The notes under the pieces are model-generated. The model ran no database searches and was not told the origin of the DNA. It worked only from the letters and a program-made list of their open reading frames with translations. A program made the position numbers and the translations under genes. From Lepidostoma basale (Eukaryota; Arthropoda; Insecta; Trichoptera; Lepidostomatidae), in contig JAHDVF020001353.1 of assembly GCA_022606425.2 (NCBI GenBank), positions 124,001-188,000 on the forward strand: DNA of 64,000 bases. Reading direction: 5' to 3'. Shown one piece after another: positions 42,447 through 53,107 of this stretch. Each line of letters starts with the position of its first letter. The stretch's first letter is position 1.

Positions 42447-45400
42447 CTAAAAATAAGAAATAAAATTAATAAAACAATATCCGTTTCTCATATTATTTTT
42501 TTTTTTAATAGCTCTTTACAGCGTGAGCCAAATTTATATAAAGGGTATAGCTATTATTCTGATTTTCATGGCATGTGGTTAGTTATCTTTACTGTCATGT
42601 TTATTCTACACCAGACCAAAGAGAGTCTGAGAATCAAACTGTCATCGTCGGGAATCGATCCCGGGACCTTCTGTGTGACATCATAGCTGTTACCACTCTC
42701 CCACGAAGGTTGTCAATTTGAAGATGCCAATTCACCACAAAGGTCGGATTAAAAGACAGCAGGGCATGTGGCTGGCAAATGACTGGACAAATAAGATTTT
42801 AAAATAATTTTGCAATTGTCACAAACAAATGTGTAAAAAAGTATCAAAATTGAAACAAACCGTCAGATTCACAGTTGTCCCCAACGGAAGGCATGGTGTT
42901 ATGCCTTGAAAAGCTGGAATTTAAAGCCATTCCTCTTGTTCTTCTGGCCTGAGCCGCCGTAGGGGACTCCGGCATGGAATTGTAGCGGCCAAACTTGCTA
43001 CGAGATTCATTCAAGATGCTGCTGTTCATCAGGTTTGATATATTGGATAAGTTATTTAAAAATGAATCGCCATCATCGTTCAAACAATTATTTTTGTTAT
43101 CTTCAAGCTTCTGCTTATTCAAATTAATATGATTTGAATTATTAGAAGTTTTAGTAACAGTCTCCGTGCCTTTTTTAAGCGAATTTTTAGGCTGAGCTTG
43201 TGTTAGCATATCAATTTCACTATCGTTAAGATTACATATTAAATTTTCAAAAGAATCATTATTAATTTTAGGCGACGCTACTTTGTCAATGGGATCTTTT
43301 TTTAATCTCCCAAAAGGCTGTTTGTTATTGACGAAGTTATCACAGACTACAGCTTCCTTCTTTTCAAAATGTTCCTCTTCTACCAGCTGACTGGCCTTGA
43401 GGAGAAATTCATTCATGGAGTCATCTGACTCCAGAGCTCCGTCGTTTTCACATTTAGAAATCTTATCCAATATATTCTTCTTGAGAGGGAAAGCAATTGG
43501 CACAGGTGGGGGTGCGGATTCCATAACATCATAAAAGTTAATGTTCTCAAAATTAGAAGGAAAGGATTTAATTGGAGATTCTTCGTTACTGGTTGAAGGG
43601 GCCACATTGCTTCCTGGATCAGAGCTAATCATACCTTGAAGGTTTTTATTTAAAGTAAGCAATTCATTCTTTAATTCGTTGAGGAATTCTTTTTTCCGTA
43701 ATGCCGGACGCATCAGTTTCTTTTTCATCGGCAGTCTTGTGACGGGAGAGAAGTCACCCGAAGTGAATTTCTTTTTCCGTTTTCTAATCGGCGTGTCCTC
43801 CTTCTCTGAGGATGGGGAGTAGTAGTTCCAAATGACATCGCTCTCTCCATTGGAACCGTCCTGGGTGCATAGAAAGGGGATAGGGGATGGAGCGGAATCG
43901 CAAGACGGGGACTCGCCCAACCAAGGCGGTGACTCTGCATTATAGGGGGCTTTCGGAGTAGATGCCACTTCTGAAATTATTTTACAAATATGTATTTAAA
44001 TTCAATATACATAACAGAAAAATACATTATATAATGAAGACGAAGAAAATAGTGTAAACAAAAGCCTATCCAAAAAGCTAAAATGCCAGTCCACAATGGT
44101 GTTCTTGTATCGACCCTTATGTATGTAAGCGATGTAAGGAACTGGCAAAAGAAGGATGAAAGTAGAATTAATGCAATAGAAATAAGATCTCTTATATGAA
44201 TGTGTGGAAAATCTGCATATGACAGTGTCCAATGAAAATATGATAGGTGAATGCAATGCGAATGAAAGTGTTATGAACAAAATAATGAAAGGGTCGCTAA
44301 GATGGTTTGGACACATGGAAAGAATAAATGAAGAAAGAATGATGAAGAAAGTATTTGTAAACGACGTTAACTGAACTAGAAATAGGCAAAGGCCGAGGAA
44401 AATGTTGCACTATCAAATCATTAAAATATTAAATGTAGGCCAAGTAAAGAGTCAGAGAACTTGATGTGTGTGCATGACACGATTTAAGAATGTAGAGGAA
44501 TCGAAAGGAGTATGTCAGGACAGAACATTATGGCGGGGTCCATTCATTCTGCCTACCTCTCCAGGGAGATCGCGTGATGGTTAGTTCGTTAGAAAAGACA
44601 AATCCAATAAACCTCAGTCTGATAATAACAAAAGTATAAATACTAATAACTAGAACTAGACACAAAAATATAGTGGGGTTAACATAATGTAGAAATAGAA
44701 AAGTTTGAAATGTAATAAAACGATACTCTTCGTGAACTATCAGAAGAAACAAAACTCGTTTTTTGTTTACTGGCATTAAAATCTTCTAAACCAAAAATTA
44801 ATATAGAATTAAAGAGGTGAAAACAATGTTATGCTTGGTTTAACAATATGCCATAAATTTATTTTGAATTATGTATACAATTTAGTAACTAACCCAAAAT
44901 CAAATATACAGGGTCTGTCGCAAAAGTATCGAGAAGTGTTTTTTTCAGACAATATTTTGCCAATAAATGTAAAAACACTTAATATTCCTCAAAATACGCC
45001 TCTTGGGCATCTATACACTTTTGGTAGTGTTTCTTCTACTCTTGGAAGGCACCCTGGAAGGCAGAAGACGGAACCCCTTTAAGGCACTGCGTCGAAGCGG
45101 TTTTCACCCCATCCAATGTCTCCAAATGGCATCACTTTAGGCTTCGCTTGATGCGGGGGAACAAAAAGAAGTTCGGTGGTGCTAAGTCGGGACTGTACGG
45201 TGGTTTCGGCAGTGTCGCATCAGTTTCCCTTTGTTCATCTGTTAACACTTTTGGTACCATTTTGGCACAAATCTTCCGCATTTGCAAATCGCCCGTCACA
45301 ATGCGGTGAACTGTTTCTTTTGTCATGTAGCGCTTCTCCGCTATTAAGCGGACACTGAGCCGACGATCAGACTGTAACACTTCCCTCACTTTCGTGACGT

Positions 45401-46107
45401 TGTCGTCAGTTTTGGAAGTTGACGGTCGTCCAACGCGCACATCGTCTTCAATTGATTCCCAGCCGTTTTGGAATTGTTTGTGCCGCTCGTTAACTCTTGC
45501 CTGTGACATGGCTTCGTCTCCGAAGGCTCCCGAATCATGGCCAGGGTCTCAATACCGTTTTTTTTTCAGCTGAACGCAGAATTTCATAGCTGCCCGCTGC
45601 TCCAGCAAACGTTGCATCTTGATTTCCGACGCGATGATAAAACACACTTTGCGTGGATCACTGTGCTAGCTATACCGTTGCTCGGAAGACTGAGCAGCGG
45701 CGCGTTTGGTGGCTGCGACTCCCCCCTACCATCCCCACCACTCGGCGCATCCCGCTACCCTTTCTAGCGCAGTCAGGAATTTTTTTCTCGATACTTTTGC
45801 GACAGACCCTGTAGAATTATAACTAGTAAAAACAATTCAGTAATTATTGTAATAATATGCCATAAAATTATTTTCGATTTTGAATACAATTTAGTAACTA
45901 AGCGCTTATTTTAATCACACAACGTTCATATGTTTGCAAGTGTGCATGGTTGGCACACGAGTTTTAAAATAAAAAGGCAAATCGGCAATAACAAACAAAT
46001 AACATAAACAATGAATAAGAAGAAATCATACCACTTTTTTTTCTTGTATTCACGTCATGTTTACCAGAAACCTTTAGTTTTCGTCCTTGTTTAGGTGTCC
46101 GATGCAT
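42004..46107 (-). CDS. ETAA1: ETAA1-like ATR activator, spliced: 46107-46032, 43970-42861, 42446-42004
   Basis: Joining the three exons gives one uninterrupted 542-codon frame. Both introns begin GT and end AG, with phases that fit exactly. The protein is basic, low-complexity and probably nuclear. Residues 38-43 (ESPPWL) and 70-78 (DVIWNYYSP) recall the N-terminal block of vertebrate ETAA1, where NDIFWDQNSP is found; a helical stretch (120-137) follows, like the predicted coiled segment there. Residues 403-422 (CTPEEIKKKHQAAREKLMAK) and 518-535 (EEIERKRKEALQKLQMKK) both look like RPA32-binding motifs of the ETAA1/TIPIN/SMARCAL1 type. ETAA1 binds RPA-coated single-stranded DNA and activates ATR at stressed replication forks. 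The order of parts and both motifs support the call, but overall similarity is low, as expected for a disordered protein. Intron 1 holds a LINE fragment and a mariner; intron 2 holds a SINE. Confidence 0.75.
42549..42714 (-). mobile_element. tRNA-derived SINE, copy 3, in ETAA1-like intron 2
   Basis: In reverse: CCTTCGTGGGAGAGTGG (A box) and GGGATCGATTCCCG (B box), then CTCTTTGGTCTGGTGTAGAA. The tail past about 42549 is missing. The A box has one change relative to the 36178 copy. Confidence 0.75.
42861..43970 (-). CDS. ETAA1-like gene, exon 2
   Basis: The acceptor is ATTTCAG|AAGTG at 43971 and the donor GACG|GTTTGT at 42861/42860. It carries the ESPPWL and DVIWNYYSP blocks, a basic patch RKRKKKF (residues 88-94, likely nuclear import), Asn/Ser-rich linkers, and repeated RYNSMPESP / RHNTMP phrases near its end that look like phosphorylation sites. 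Confidence 0.8.
44030..44590 (+). mobile_element. LINE family 1 copy in ETAA1-like intron 1
   Basis: CCAGTCCACAATGGTGTTCT, GGCAAAAGAAGGATGAAAGT and CGCTAAGATGGTTTGGACAC match the 62450-63488 copy. It ends at GATCGCGTGATGGTTAGTT. Opposite in sense to the host gene, with several small deletions. Confidence 0.8.
44909..45811 (-). mobile_element. Internally deleted mariner, 903 bp, in ETAA1-like intron 1
   Basis: Perfect 27-bp terminal inverted repeats beginning CAGGGTCTGTCGCAAAAGTA, flanked by TA on both sides (44907-44908 and 45812-45813). It carries a broken transposase on the minus strand. Presumed non-autonomous. Confidence 0.9.
44975..45617 (-). pseudogene. Mariner transposase pseudogene
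   Basis: The frame starts MQRLLEQRAAMKFCVQLKK. A nine-A run has one A too many, shifting the frame; a one-base deletion about 40 bases later restores it just before AMSQARVNERHKQFQNG. Then GRPSTSKTDDNVTKVREVLQ and KETVHRIVTGDLQMRKICAK (helix-turn-helix region) are intact. An internal deletion after VPKVLTDEQRE removes the first two catalytic aspartates. Then PPYSPDLAPPNFFLFPRIK follows, where the third catalytic Asp is Asn. The C-terminal CIDAQEAYFEE ending is reached only across stops. It cannot be active. Confidence 0.85.
46032..46107 (-). CDS. ETAA1-like gene, exon 1
   Basis: Encodes MHRTPKQGRKLKVSGKHDVN and TRKKS plus one base. The donor is AGTG|GTATGA. The basic TPK-type start resembles vertebrate ETAA1 N-termini. 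This ATG is the only one fitting the splice phase. Confidence 0.7.
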
Positions 46108-46500
46108 AAAGAAAATTAAGTAATAACGATTATTAACTTCAATGCTCTTTTAATAATAAGCGGCATCCCGCGCAATCCTATACAAAATATTATGTCTGAC
46201 GTCAATGACATTCATAGACAAAAAACAAACCGGTATAATCATAGACAAATTAACTATAAAACTTATATCCATAGATATTTCCATGGCGATGTCGGATTAT
46301 CAAATTTGTTGGAGTTGTAGAAATTCTGCCACCAGCCAGTGCATGCCGTCTCGAAAATAACATTATAACGTCAAGGCGACATTGAACCAGTCCCTGTATT
46401 CCGAAACTTTTTGAAAGGGAATACCTTGTAATCCGACAAATTATGAAAATGGCGAGATAAAATCGGTATATATATCTGATAATGTTTACATATATTTTAA
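46108..46500. promoter_or_regulatory. Upstream region of the ETAA1-like gene
   Basis: Presumed 5'-UTR and promoter on the minus strand. No motif I can name with confidence. Confidence 0.3.
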
Positions 46501-46750
46501 CTTTTTTTATATTAAAGCGTTAACATTGTGGAATTCCATACTGACGAATTATTTATGAAGTAAAACACTGTTTTTTCACTATTATGTTTATTTTTCTCGC
46601 CATGATTCGAAGGCTTTACACCTTCATCATCGGGGGAACGATATAAACTGTTTATATCGTTTTCCCGATGATGAAGGTGTAAAGCCTTCGAAACATGCCA
46701 GAAAAATAATCTCAAAGAGGGGAAAACAGTGTTTTAATTCATAAATAATT
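46501..46750. repeat. PLE family G hairpin
   Basis: The arms ATTATTTATGAAGTAAAACA and its inverse enclose two facing motifs. The plus motif reads CCGAUGA, U, stem GAAGG/CCUUC, GAA, then ACAUGCC, a decayed hammerhead layout. A partial copy is at 61420-61500. Confidence 0.7.
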
Positions 46751-46884
46751 TGTTATATATATTATCATTTTCATCAACATTACGGATATAAATATAAATG
46801 AAATCGTAAAAAATACTTTAACTAATATAAAACAGAAATGGATATTTTTCGGGACAAACCAATAGTTATAATATATTGCATCTG

Positions 46885-47150
46885 CAGGGTTTATTACGCC
46901 TGCATCACCGAGGGAAACTGTTTCTGACATACGAGGACAACTGAGCTGTCGGCCGGACGCTATACATCGAAGAACCGAAGAAGCTGATCTCCGGTACTGC
47001 AGCATCGGAGCAGACGGGAAACGACAACCGCCGCCCCGTCGCGTCGCCTTCGTGAAAAGGGAGAAATCCCGTGCTGCAAGCTGACCATGCAGCCTTCGAA
47101 CACAGGGGCTGACGAGAAAACCTCACCATTTCAATTGATCCCAGTAAGTT
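46885..47150 (+). other. GC-rich island with possible first coding exon
   Basis: The segment is clearly GC-rich. An ATG at 47087 in good context (CTGACCATGC) opens MQPSNTGADEKTSPFQLIP, then GTAAGT at 47144-47149 is a strong donor. It may be the first exon of a plus-strand transcript. I do not recognise the peptide and cannot find its continuation. Confidence 0.3.
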
Positions 47151-47989
47151 CTTTATATCAATATTAATAACTGTAAATTACGTGTGTATACTGTTTAGTT
47201 AGAATAAATCAAAACTCTACCTACATCATCCAATTCGCATCAATGTTATCAACATTCGAATAAAAAAACACTGTTTTATGAAAAAAATAACTTTAACTTC
47301 CACGCTTATTGTGACGAATACTATGAATATTTCATTTTAAACTCTTGTTTTTTTTAGTGAGTACACATCATTATAAACTCCATGTACATATTCTCTATGA
47401 TAAAACAGTTTTCATTATTTCACATGAAATGATTTTAAATAAAACCAATAGATGGCGGTAGCTACACCATTCTTTTTTTGTGGCATATCTAGAATCACCG
47501 TAATAACTATAATCTAATATCGGAAAGATCATATAATAAATTATATACGTTGCAAAGATTCATTGAGTCAAAAATGTACAAGCTTACAAGGAAGAACTAA
47601 TCAGCATATCATGAAATATTACTTGGACATGGACTTCATCACTAACCCGCGTTTATTTGAATTTTTTCAAGGGCACGGCTTTCCAGAGCTTTGCTTCGTG
47701 TTTTATCGGAAACGTTCGGCCTTGTTTCGGCTCTTTACCGTAGATGGTCTTTGCCAACTTTCAAAAATATCAAAATTTCTCTCGACAGTTGGAGCTTCTG
47801 CAATTTATGAATTGATATTTTTACAATATAAATTACTAGTTACAATTATAATGACAGAGATTTCCGAAATAAATTTACAAAAAACTTGTTATGAAGTTTT
47901 TATTCGAGATTATTGTGAGTTGGCGGACGGGATTGCGCAGAACACCGTCCTCGAATAGACCGCATTATGCGTTATTTTTTTAGTTTCTT
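47151..47989. other. No gene recognised; 131-codon frame of doubtful meaning
   Basis: A plus frame at 47563-47958 (from a TTG; first ATG further on) includes YLDMDFITNPRLFEFFQGHG and FPELCFVFYRKRSALF. No family recognised, composition not clearly coding. It precedes the kindlin exon and could be untranslated leader or a relic. Confidence 0.25.
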
Positions 47990-48188
47990 GGAGCGCGCGG
48001 CGCTGTGTTGTCGTGTGTCGATTTGACGTTTTAGTTTTGAAGCATCAAAGTTTATCCGTGTTTTTGTTTATCAATACAAAATAATAAAATCGGAGTGTCG
48101 GTGTCTTCTTAAGTACGCGAGTTTAAAATGACTGTTTAAAGTGAATATTGTATATTTTCGACAAGTGTATTCTAGGAACACAGTAAAC
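47990..48188 (+). promoter_or_regulatory. Leader region upstream of kindlin exon, with a short uORF
   Basis: A GC-richer patch (GGAGCGCGCGGCGCTG) at about 47990 is followed by AT-rich leader. A three-codon upstream frame ATG ACT GTT TAA lies at 48128-48139, out of frame with the main ATG. The phrase TGTATTCTAG before GAACACAG at about 48175 could be a splice acceptor for a 5'-UTR intron. Confidence 0.35.
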
Positions 48189-48330
48189 ATGATAGCTGAC
48201 GGTTACTTGGTCGGCGATGGCTCGTGGACTCTCCGAGTCTACGTGACTGATATGAGCACAGAGAGGACTCTGAGAGTAAAGGGAGAGACACACATCGGTG
48301 GAGTCATGCTAAAGTTGGTCGAAGAACTAG
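48189..48330 (+). CDS. Fit1: Kindlin (fermitin), first coding exon
   Basis: The exon encodes 47 residues plus one base: [40 protein letters not shown] and LKLVEEL, ending at the donor CTAG|GTAAGT. This is the start of the kindlin F0 domain, where vertebrate kindlin-2 has DGTWELSVHVTDLNRDVTLRV, shown here in part, and [14 protein letters not shown]. The split codon fits the Asp that follows in the family. Kindlins bind beta-integrin tails and membrane PIP2 at adhesions and co-activate integrin with talin. Later exons (F0 end, F1, F2 with PH, F3) were not found up to 64000, implying a first intron over 15 kb or later exons I missed. Whether it corresponds to Fit1 or Fit2 of flies is not decidable from this exon. 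Divergent from the ETAA1-like gene. Confidence 0.88.
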
Positions 48331-50744
48331 GTAAGTCACATAGAACCGTTACTCATCTGATGGATGATCGTGTATTCCTTTCGGCCGCATGAGTGTCATA
48401 TAGTGGGTACATGCTGACAGTATATTTATGCTTGTAGACCGGGTGGCGATCTGATTAAAGGTGTAGGATTGGAATGGCAATCTGCGGAGGTGTCACGGGT
48501 CATGTTGTCATCGACGGTAGTCGGGCGGGTGGAACGAAACGGGATATTCTAGGCAGTGATAGCCAAGGCCGTTTGAGGCCGCGCGCAGTGGTTGCACTCA
48601 CCGCGCATTATGTTACTGTACAAGTAGCGTGCAATGTGCAGCAATCTGGCCAGTCCATAACCTGCCCCACGTCTCCACGGAATCTGGGTGCACCCACGGA
48701 ATGCGGGTTTCTGCGGATGTTTTTCACTTGCATCGGGCACTACATTTTACTTGTTCCCAACTAGGGACATGATATCATATTGATGATTGATAAGGACTGT
48801 ACTTTAGTAATATAGTCTTGAACTATTCCTTTAGCTTAACGATGGGAAAACGTAAATGTTGTCCATGTGTATAAACAAAAACAATTTACACGATTTTATA
48901 TACACATTTAAAAAGTATATATGTATATTCTATTGTGACATACAGTTAGAGACCAGAATGATCCTGCAATGATCTCATCTCAAAGAAACACAATACTTCT
49001 TAGTATTAAGAGCATTTAAATCACTAACCTTTTGTATTTATATGAAAAAATACTGATCAATGAAGTAAATTCAGCTGTTTGAATGCTCCTCTGCAAACCG
49101 GGAAGAAATATGTATCGTCAAAGAAACGTATCCATTACATTATGATGGACACTTCAATGGCAAACTTTCGAATATTTTATTAATATGTAATCCTGATATA
49201 TGTATTTTTATGTTCGTACATAAATTGATTGTTATTTTAAGCATATCATACCTCGATAGAAATCCGCACGTTTTTGTAAATTTGCGTATTTGATAAAACA
49301 TTAATAAAATTGCATTTAATTACCTTTTTTTCAAACAAGGTTAGTCTTCAACATTACTTTTGAATGATATTAACAACACTATTATTATTATCTTTTCCGT
49401 TAACTGGAGAATGAGCTAAAGTAAACAAAATTTCCGCAGATAAGACTGTTTACATATTTTTTAAACTTAGTATGTATGAATGATAATATTTTACAAGTAC
49501 ACGTTTTGCTATAAACGTTGTAAACAATATGAACATGTATTTTTTTTAAATTCTGTTTTGTCCATGCACACTAAAGCTGCTGGAATATATTATATTTATT
49601 AATGGAATATTTAAAAATCATTTTAAGTTAATATTTATTTTAAAATATACATATTTCAAAACGCAGATGACGTCATCTATGTATAATAATTATTTATTTG
49701 TCGATCTCTCTTGCACCACATAAATATATGTGACAGGACTCAAAGAAGAAGAGGAATGTTGATAAAAAATCATAAATTTACCATAAAAATGCAGGTGATA
49801 TCCAATCGAGATGACAATACATAATATATGCGCTAATATTTTTGTTATTTATATCACTTTCTCGCGTTGTAAATTTCTTACAAATATTTAAAACGCGTTT
49901 CTTGACATAACTTGTATTCTGAAAAGTAGCTATTTAGTTTGTTTTTTTGTTTTTAACGAGCATAAAGATTTATTACAATCGAACAAAGTAGGACTCTACA
50001 TGACATATTTGATGGCGCTAAAATATTTCGTTAGGTTGGCCGCCTGTCGCAGTTGGCGCCAACGTAAATTTCGTAATGTTTCCGTTCTAACCTCAATCTC
50101 GCTGGCTTATTGATACCGTCAATGTCAAAGCCAAAATAATGGTCGGCTTACTGTCAAGAGATTCATATCGAACACACGAATGGCTTATGTTATTAATGGA
50201 GGTAAGGCTTGAAGCTTTGTAACTTAAATGATATTTTTTTAAATGACTGCTTTTCGACCTAAAATATATGTTTTTAATGTCAGAGAAAAAAAATCCTTAC
50301 AAGCTATGTTAAAAAATTTCAAGATATTTACCGGATGGCCACACGTTCCTAAAATAAACAATAATCTTGAAACCCGTTCTATAAGTGTGTACTCACGTTG
50401 AATTAGGTACTTTCATTTTGAATACGCGCTAAACACAAGAATTTTTTCTTCGTGTCTTTAAAATTACATAGAATTAAAAAAACACTAGTCCTTGAAATAT
50501 TATACTAACAGTAATATTATTATCAACATAATATATATGAAAAGCAGCGCGAAATGATTATTTTTTTCATGAGATTTCTATTTTATTTCCCCATTTACTT
50601 AGATGGAGCAATGAACGTTCGAAACGTGTATTAAATTGAGTTTACTCAAAGTGATTTTTCAGTAAATTAAAGGTTTCCTTCCAAATTAACAATAAAATTC
50701 CACATCTGCAGCATTGAAAAGCTTATTTCATGAGTAAATTATTT
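48331..50744. other. Presumed kindlin intron; few landmarks
   Basis: Positions 48430-48770 are GC-richer with a 96-codon frame (MAICGGVTGHVVIDGSRAGG...) that I do not recognise. Positions 50030-50210 are also GC-richer and end in ATGGAG|GTAAGG, a donor-like site after a short frame MAYVING. Both could be alternative first exons or chance. The rest is AT-rich. Confidence 0.3.
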
Positions 50745-50945
50745 GGAAAACGTGGCACGATCAAATAAATCAAATATTAATAATAAACAAATCAATGTCG
50801 GCCACGTGAGGAGTCGGAGAAATCGACGTGCGGGCATGGCACGATGTATGAATGATAAGGAATCGAGATAAGTATGTTAAGAAATAACAGTTTGGTGGTC
50901 TATTCTTTCTGCTTACCCCTTCGAGAACCGGCATGATCGTTTGTT
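50745..50945 (+). mobile_element. LINE family 1, 3' end
   Basis: ATCAAATAAATCAAATATTA, GTCGGCCACGTGAGGAGTCG and GGCATGGCACGATGTATGAA match the NQILKVGHVRSR..MTRCMN region. It ends near GATCGTTTGTTAG. Confidence 0.75.
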
Positions 50946-51054
50946 AGTTTACTTCAATTGTTTGGCGATTGAAGGAAATTACTAAAAACTGTAAAATTTC
51001 AAGTTACCTAGTTTTAGTATTGAGCCCACAATATCTTCTTCTCCGGTCTCAATC

Positions 51055-51225
51055 TAATGATTGGTCTGCAGCAAGGTGACGCATCTCCTCTTCCACTCCG
51101 CTCGGTCCTCGGCAACCCTCTTCAACTCCGCATAAGAGGTGCAGCCCATATCTCTGCAAATCTGGTCTAGGTACTCCTGGCGAGGTCGTCCTCTGCCAAT
51201 CGATCCCTCGACCATTCCCTCCAAC
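51055..51225 (-). mobile_element. LINE C-terminal tail
   Basis: Minus strand: GRGRPRQEYLDQICRDMGCT, SYAELKRVAEDRAEWKRRC and LLQTNH then a stop. This is a typical LINE end (GRPR..Y..Q, L..A.DR..WK). Only about 55 codons. Confidence 0.75.
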
Positions 51226-51239
51226 CCAATATGCAGGAA

Positions 51240-51960
51240 ACATTCGTGTCAATCATTCAATAAAATTTAGGTTTGAAGATTGTGTTTTATTAAAAATATA
51301 TTGTATTTAAAAAAAATCGGTCTTAAAGATAAAACGCACTGTACACAATGGGTACCTATTTCAAATGAATTAGTATTGTTTCTGTTCATCCATTTACTCC
51401 CACCCGTTTTACCTTCGACTATTAGAGCCATACTTGATATGCCTTAAGACAAATTCAGAAGGACACCTCAAACAAAGCCTCGGTAAACCGTCTTTTCACC
51501 ATTCAGAATCAATTCATCTGACGCACCTTTTTATATCTTACCATCGACTAAATTATCATCTTACACCTTTCTGTCAGGATTGCCGCTGGGATGGAACAAT
51601 AGCTCGGACATTGCGCGTTGTTTCGTTACCTGTTGTAACACTTTTTTTTGTATCTGAACAAAAGGGATGTGTTTCTAAGAACATGTTGCCGGCCCTTCCC
51701 CCGTAATAATTGAATACCATCACTTCACAATAAAATCCCTCCCACATAGTTTACTTGACTTGCTATACTCGTAAAGATGGTGTTTTTAAATAACTTGGAA
51801 TTTGTCAACTACATTGTTTAAATTTTATGTGAATGAGCTATAATAATTTGTAATTGTGTATCTTTATCAAGATTTTACTATATTGGACTTCGATCTTATC
51901 TATCTTGTGGCTATATCTCTTACGTCTGATGGACTGACATTGTTTTATACTAATAATATT
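51240..51960. other. No gene recognised
   Basis: Positions 51900-51945 contain GTGGCTATATCTCTTACGTC, a shred of the repeat captured in the hAT MITE. Otherwise nothing. Confidence 0.35.
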
Positions 51961-52190
51961 CTACTTATTGAACGCTAATGCATTAACACTGTGGGATTCC
52001 ATAGTATTATACTTAGGAAATTGAAAAACTTTGTTTAATACACTATTTAATAAAACATATTAAAAAAACACGACATGTTTCGGAGGATACTTCCATCTTC
52101 AGGTGTTAAAATATAATAAAAACTAAACAAGGAAAGACTAATAAAAAAGGCATTTAAAATTCGATACAATAATTCAAATTTAAAAATTAA
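51961..52190 (-). repeat. PLE family B copy
   Basis: Begins at the boundary GTGGGATTCCATAGTATTA and aligns with 8745-8930 through AAATTCGATACAA. Contains a hammerhead-like motif. Confidence 0.7.
52067..52107 (-). ncRNA. Hammerhead-like motif, family B
   Basis: Minus strand: stem I AACAC/GUGUU, core CUGAAGA, extra U, stem II GGAAG/CCUCC (one mismatch), GAA, palindromic stem III ACAUGU, C. Stem I differs from the 8766 copy by one base pair on both sides (AACAC/GUGUU against UACAC/GUGUA), which is compensatory. Confidence 0.65.
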
Positions 52191-52329
52191 CCTGTGCTAT
52201 TTATTATAAGTAGGTACTAAGAATTATTTTTTAACAGTAAGAACTGATAAATAATAAGAACTGATAATAATAATACATGATAAAAAAACGTTACTATATT
52301 TTCTTAATTTCAAAAAAATATATTTCTTC

Positions 52330-52690
52330 TTCTTCCTTGTTGTAGACTTATGTGGCCTGTTCTCCAGAGTGTTGTTCCTCCCGTGAGGTAGATTCCCAGC
52401 TGTCCTTCCATCTTTTAGGTCTTCCACGAGGACGAGTCCCATGAGGCTGATTATGCAATGCAATATAGGGGAGTCTGGTGGTGTCCATTCTTTGAACATG
52501 ACCGTACCAGGCCCCTTTTCGCTGTCTGCTCCATCTTATAATATCCTCGACCTCACATATCTCTCTTATTCTGGTGTTCCTCACGCGATCTCTCTGTGTC
52601 TTGCCTGCTATAATCCTCGGTGTCTTCATTTCGGAAGTCCTCAAAACTTGTTTGGTCCTTGCTGTGTCTGCCCTTGCTTCGACGCCATAT
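52330..52690 (-). mobile_element. LINE family 2, 3' end
   Basis: Minus strand: TSEMKTPRIIAGKTQRDRVR, NTRIREICEVEDIIRWSRQR, YGHVQRMDTTRLPYIALHNQ and GTRPRGRPKRWKDSWESTSR, then the AGAAGAAGAA terminus. 5'-truncated. Confidence 0.85.
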
Positions 52691-52916
52691 GTTTATCTAA
52701 AATGTACAGAAATGAATTAATATTACGTTACATTTCAAGATATAAACATTATTTTTTTTATACAACATTTTTGAATGTATACAAATACTTGTAGACGAAT
52801 ACTGGATTTTATTTATATTAGATTTTATTTAGCTATAAAGATCTTCTGCTGAATCCTTAAATCTAATCTTCATAGATGGCGCATTGAAACTGACATGTGA
52901 ATTGTGGTGTTGGATA

Positions 52917-53107
52917 TTAACATATATACAACTTCCAAAAATTTGTCAGACATGGTGGTCATAAGAAAGGTGGAATGGGGAATGTTGTAATTACATAAGG
53001 CGTGCGCTTAACCCAACCAATGACAGGTCATAAGTCCTGTAAACACCTCGATCACCATATTCAGTTTCCAGTTTGCATCTTCGTCTCTATTGAGATAAAA
53101 TTGATCC
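52917..53107 (+). repeat. About 195-bp dispersed repeat, partner at 6265-6465
   Basis: Inverted relative to the partner, high identity by eye. The frame over it (GHKSCKHLDHHIQFPVCIFV) is not a known protein. Confidence 0.7.

Noticed and set aside
46905..47129. 74-codon minus frame in the GC-rich island
   Set aside because: No family similarity, and it overlaps the better-supported plus-strand exon candidate.
48474..48764. 96-codon frame as a further kindlin exon
   Set aside because: The translation shows none of the expected F0/F1 wording after KLVEELD and has no clear acceptor site.
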